Of a DNA stretch of 8,455 nt, positions 6,674-8,455 are shown piece after piece (position 1 is the stretch's first letter; each line of letters starts with the position of its first letter). Origin of the DNA: CAYZJD01 sp964478455 (GTDB lineage Bacteria > Acidobacteriota > Terriglobia > Bryobacterales > Bryobacteraceae); NCBI GenBank assembly GCA_964478455.1, contig CAYZJD010000195.1, positions 1 to 8,455 on the forward strand, given 5' to 3'. The notes under the pieces were generated by a model. That model did not search any database, was not told the DNA's origin, and saw only the letters and a program-made list of their open reading frames with translations. The translations under genes and the position numbers were made by a program.

Positions 6674-7435
6674 ATGTCCACCCCGATCGGCCTAGACAAG
6701 CTGCGCGCCGATGAATTCTCCGAGCGCTGCCGGGACGCCATGATCCCGCTCAGCAATACCTTCTCCTACTTTCCTGCCATGCCGCTGAGCGAGGAGGACG
6801 TCAAGGACTACCTCGACGATCCCATCGCTGCTCTACCGCCTGGGCTGGCCTCGATGTTGCGCAAAGTTTCGATCTTGCTGGTGCCCTATCTCGAGCGTGT
6901 GAACGGAAAGGAGAAGCAACGCGGGCCGGTCGATCTGGTGTCGTTTGAACCTCCTCCGGAGAACCGGCAGATCTGGTTCAGCCTCGTGGGCACCCTCTCG
7001 GAACCAAGCGTCGTCTTCGCCGTCAAGGAGCGTCAGGTCGCCGACTACCATTACCACTTCTATCACGCGATGGCTACGCTTTCCGCGGACCACATGGGCG
7101 AGGAGGACCTGGACCGCTACTATCGAGTTCTGCGCGAGGAACTGGGCAACAATGTGCACGGCGAAGTGGACGAGAGAGGCTGGCACCTGAAGCAGAACCT
7201 GCTCCGCCGGCAGACGAACGTGCGCCGGGAATCGAAGCTCTTCCGCGAATACGCGCGCCAGTCCTTCATCGACACGATGACGCTGTACCTGCACGGCATC
7301 TGTTGCGACATCGACGTCGAGACCGGGCCGCGTCAGATCCCGAGCCGCTTCCTCCGGCGGCGGCTGGAGCTGCTGGAATCGATGTTTCCCCCGCCGCAAG
7401 GCTACGCTGTGTTCCCCGAAGAGCTGAACCGCTAA
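6674..7435 (+). CDS. Conserved-looking hypothetical protein with His-rich segment
   Basis: 253 residues; I do not recognise the family. It has no signal peptide or membrane segment, so it should be cytoplasmic. It is highly charged and mostly helix-prone, with a short beta-rich stretch at about 98-123 (IWFSLVGTLSEPSVVFAVKE). Then come HYHFYH (126-131), His140 and an acidic helix (GEEDLDRYYRVLREEL), followed by basic helices with several Arg pairs (LLRRQ, NVRRES, FLRRRLELLESMF) and CC at 210-211. The histidine cluster could bind a metal, which is only a guess from spacing. ATG 6674 is the likely start: the upstream codon is TAG, ending a six-codon ATG frame. The purine-rich AAGAAAAGAAA just before could serve as a weak ribosome site. 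Codon composition fits the neighbours, with strong G/C at third positions, so it is a real gene. It is divergent from lpxB; no functional link can be claimed. Confidence 0.75.
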   Translation: MSTPIGLDKLRADEFSERCRDAMIPLSNTFSYFPAMPLSEEDVKDYLDDPIAALPPGLASMLRKVSILLVPYLERVNGKEKQRGPVDLVSFEPPPENRQIWFSLVGTLSEPSVVFAVKERQVADYHYHFYHAMATLSADHMGEEDLDRYYRVLREELGNNVHGEVDERGWHLKQNLLRRQTNVRRESKLFREYARQSFIDTMTLYLHGICCDIDVETGPRQIPSRFLRRRLELLESMFPPPQGYAVFPEELNR

Positions 7436-7486
7436 CGGACGGCCGGGCCCCCCACCCGCTGGATCAGGCGCCTGGCGCTGCATGTG

Positions 7487-7512
7487 GCGCAGGTCAACCG
7501 GTCAACCTGCGC
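7487..7512. repeat. 26-base interrupted palindrome in the convergent gap
   Basis: GCGCAGGT (7487-7494) and ACCTGCGC (7505-7512) are perfect inverted arms. Between them lies CA-ACCGGT-CA, whose centre ACCGGT is itself palindromic, so 22 of 26 positions are symmetric. The same stretch contains a tandem 8-mer, GGTCAACC at 7492-7499 and 7500-7507. A separate perfect 10-base palindrome, CAGGCGCCTG, sits at 7465-7474. The element lies between the stop of the hypothetical gene (7435) and the antitoxin stop (7655), which converge. It could be a hairpin terminator without a T-run, a protein-binding site, or one copy of a dispersed repeat. The rest of the gap (7513-7654) shows nothing I can name. Confidence 0.5.
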
Positions 7513-7654
7513 ATAGCTCGTTCGTCATCCTGGTAGTGACAAGAAGCGGAGGGGGAGCCATTCTCTCCTGAAGCAACGCGTGTCGGAGTGTTGTAGACAC
7601 TTTTCGAACTTTTCTACTGGCCTCTCGCCGGACTCCGTGTTCGCCTCGTCTGGC

Positions 7655-7939
7655 TCACTTGCCGCTTGGTACCAAGCGAACGTCCAGCCTGTGGCCGATG
7701 GCGATGGCATACCGTTTGAGACTGCCCATAGCCGGCAGCCTCTGACCACTCTCCAGACGCGCAACCGCTGATTGGGTAGTTCCCATTCGGCGTGCGACCT
7801 CAGCTTGGCTCAAGCCTGTCCGGTTCCGGGCGGCAATCAACCGCCGCGCTACTTGGAACTCAGGTTTGAGGGCATCATACGCCTCTCGGAATTCGGAATC
7901 GACTCGCCATCTCTTTTTCAACCGACCTATGGAGCTCAC
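7655..7939 (-). CDS. XRE-family HTH antitoxin (HigA-like)
   Basis: 94 residues. The antitoxin neutralises the toxin encoded just upstream and, by analogy with HigA proteins, should repress the shared promoter. The helix-turn-helix lies at about 41-66: TGLSQAEVARRMGTTQSAVARLESG is a clear lambda-repressor/XRE signature, followed by LPAMGSLKRYAIAIG and a C-terminal strand (HRLDVRLVPSGK) typical of small antitoxins. The N-terminal 30 residues (WRVDSEFREAYDALKPEF) are probably the helical segment that contacts toxin or precedes the DNA-binding domain. The start is GTG 7939, in a four-base GTGA overlap with the toxin stop, with AAGGAGGT just upstream. This toxin-first order with an XRE antitoxin is the HigBA arrangement. 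The fit is good, although neutralisation is inferred. Confidence 0.88.
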   Translation of the reverse strand: MSSIGRLKKRWRVDSEFREAYDALKPEFQVARRLIAARNRTGLSQAEVARRMGTTQSAVARLESGQRLPAMGSLKRYAIAIGHRLDVRLVPSGK

Positions 7940-8259
7940 GTGACCTCCTTCGCTCGCTCAAGTGCGGTCCGCATAGCGGATCGTGGCGTCTTCGCGGTCT
8001 TCTTCAGGAAGGCATGGAGAACCACCAAACGCTGGCCAGTCGCGGCAATGTAGATGGCCCTTGCTATGCCGTCCTTTCCCTTCATCCGAATCTCGAACAA
8101 CTTGTTGCCGAGCGGCTTGATGTACGGCTCCCGCACCTGGAACGGGCCGAACATTTCCAGCAGTTCGGCTACATGAATGAACTTTGCACGCATGTCCGCG
8201 GGAAGGGCGCCGAGTTCCGCATCCACCTTGGGGCCGAGCGTTTCGACGCGCCACGCCAC
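7936..8259 (-). CDS. RelE/HigB-family toxin (phage Gp49-like)
   Basis: 107 residues. Members of this family are small mRNA interferases that cut ribosome-associated messages, usually when the antitoxin is lost. The sequence follows the family from end to end: ALPADMRAKFIHVAELLEMFG as the N-terminal helices, VREPYIKPLGNKLFEIRMK as the first strands, DGIARAIYIAATGQRLVVLHAFLKKT as the core sheet, and KTPRSAMRTALERAKE as the C-terminal helix. Candidate RNA-contacting or catalytic basic residues are Arg58, Arg67 and the KK at 86-87. The GTG at 8259 is the only reasonable start: an in-frame TAA lies three codons upstream, and the first residues (MAWRVETLG) match the usual family start. I see no Shine-Dalgarno before it. 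The stop overlaps the antitoxin start by four bases. Length and motifs look intact, so activity is plausible but not shown. Confidence 0.87.
   Translation of the reverse strand: MAWRVETLGPKVDAELGALPADMRAKFIHVAELLEMFGPFQVREPYIKPLGNKLFEIRMKGKDGIARAIYIAATGQRLVVLHAFLKKTAKTPRSAMRTALERAKEVT
7943..7950 (-). promoter_or_regulatory. Near-perfect Shine-Dalgarno for the antitoxin
   Basis: AAGGAGGT lies within the last codons of the toxin gene, with its GGAGG core four bases before the antitoxin GTG. It is an almost complete match to the anti-Shine-Dalgarno sequence and decides the GTG start. The toxin gene itself has no such site, so the antitoxin is expected to be made in excess from the shared message. 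Confidence 0.8.
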
Positions 8260-8264
8260 GGGCC

Positions 8265-8273
8265 ATTATCGCA
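8265..8273 (-). promoter_or_regulatory. Candidate extended -10 promoter of the toxin-antitoxin operon
   Basis: On the minus strand TGCGATAAT has the TGn extension and five of six matches to TATAAT. The hexamer ends five bases before the toxin GTG, so transcription would begin at or next to the start codon. This fits the lack of a Shine-Dalgarno there. No good -35 is present, which extended -10 promoters tolerate. Confidence 0.4.
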
Positions 8274-8283
8274 TTTCTGCTAT
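8268..8283. promoter_or_regulatory. Candidate operator for the antitoxin
   Basis: On the minus strand ATAGCA-GAAA-TGCGAT is an inverted repeat with five of six arm positions paired and a four-base spacer. It overlaps the candidate -10 element, where a HigA-type repressor would be expected to bind. The arms are short, so chance is a real alternative. Confidence 0.3.
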
Positions 8284-8400
8284 GAAGCCGGGGAGGCTCC
8301 ATCGCGCACAGCCTGCCCCCTCTGTCGAACTCGCCAGACCCACGAAAACTGCCCAGAAGGAAGGTATGCCGAACTTTGCTGAAATCAAAGAACCGATGGC

Positions 8401-8455
8401 TGGCGGAGAGAGAGGGATTCGAACCCTCGATACGGTTTCCCGTATACACGCTTTC
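8401..8455 (-). tRNA. tRNA-Ser reading UCN codons, 3' part
   Basis: The minus strand from 8455 to 8401 gives the last 55 bases of a serine tRNA. It begins in the anticodon loop with GAAA, then the stem strand GCGTG and a long variable arm (TATACGG/CCGTAT paired around GAAA) diagnostic of a class II tRNA. The T arm follows as GAGGG-TTCGAAT-CCCTC, then the acceptor strand TCTCTCC, discriminator G and encoded CCA. The visible GA is the end of the anticodon, so it is NGA, a UCN serine type. The variable arm resembles the GGA isoacceptor of E. coli as I recall it, so GGA is the likeliest. The 5' half lies beyond the window. It is transcribed towards the toxin gene, with about 140 bases between them. 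Confidence 0.93.

Noticed and set aside
7502..7561. A 19-codon minus-strand frame (MAPPPLLVTT...) with AGGAG just upstream
   Set aside because: It is very short, ends inside the 7487-7512 palindrome and has no recognisable features. The ribosome-site match alone is not enough to call a gene.
7958..8449. Minus-strand 163-codon frame beginning MYTGNRIEGSNPSLSA
   Set aside because: Its start lies within the tRNA itself and it continues out of frame through the toxin gene; the toxin frame has the conserved family sequence.
8367..8455. Plus-strand small frame starting MPNFAEIKEP and continuing MAGGERGIRTLDTV
   Set aside because: It is antisense to the tRNA-Ser; the GERGIRTLD-type peptide is a known artefact of translating the complement of tRNA T arms. 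The AAGGAAGG before it is probably chance.

Overview
The window is GC-rich bacterial chromosome with dense, mostly ordinary gene content. An lpxB gene implies a Gram-negative outer membrane. The SRREFL-type twin-arginine leader, the exported DUF6807 protein beside an enolase-superfamily enzyme, and a peptidase-M1-like/TPR protein beside lpxB together resemble Acidobacteriota of the Bryobacterales/Solibacter type. This assignment rests on recalled gene content, not on a database search, and is only moderately secure.

Layout, left to right. Bases 1-443 (+) hold the 3' part of rsmE (16S rRNA m3U1498 methyltransferase). It is followed closely by a mandelate racemase/muconate lactonizing-type enzyme (478-1635, +) with a short Tat-like leader. 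That gene shares an ATGA stop/start overlap with a secreted DUF6807 protein (1632-2492, +). After 55 bases comes thioredoxin reductase trxB (2548-3471, +). trxB converges on the next gene with only 11 bases between stop codons, and a GC-rich hairpin spans the junction. On the minus strand, lpxB (6585-5431) is followed with an 11-base overlap by an exported 652-residue protein (5441-3483). That protein has the fold signature of an M1 aminopeptidase, but every zinc-site residue is replaced, and it ends in TPR repeats. Divergent from lpxB is an unrecognised 253-residue soluble protein (6674-7435, +) with a histidine cluster. The right end carries a toxin-first RelE/HigB-type toxin-antitoxin pair on the minus strand (8259-7655). 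Next to it is the 3' part of a serine tRNA (8455-8401, minus) whose 5' part lies outside the window.

How the genes relate. The two exported proteins of the 478-2492 pair are translationally coupled and probably act on the same carbohydrate-type compound outside the cytoplasm, though the substrate cannot be read from sequence. lpxB and the inactive peptidase homologue are also coupled, which hints at an envelope role for the latter. The toxin-antitoxin pair shows a contrast in translation signals: the toxin has no visible Shine-Dalgarno and may be leaderless, while the antitoxin has a near-perfect one inside the toxin gene. The stretch around the pair is lower in GC than the rest, and with the adjacent tRNA this suggests an acquired segment.

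I see no clear new defence or mobile system here. The strongest items for a second look are the non-catalytic M1/TPR protein coupled to lpxB, the toxin-antitoxin expression layout, and the unrecognised His-rich protein. No stretch longer than 300 bases lacks a gene; the longest gap, 7436-7654, contains an interrupted palindrome.
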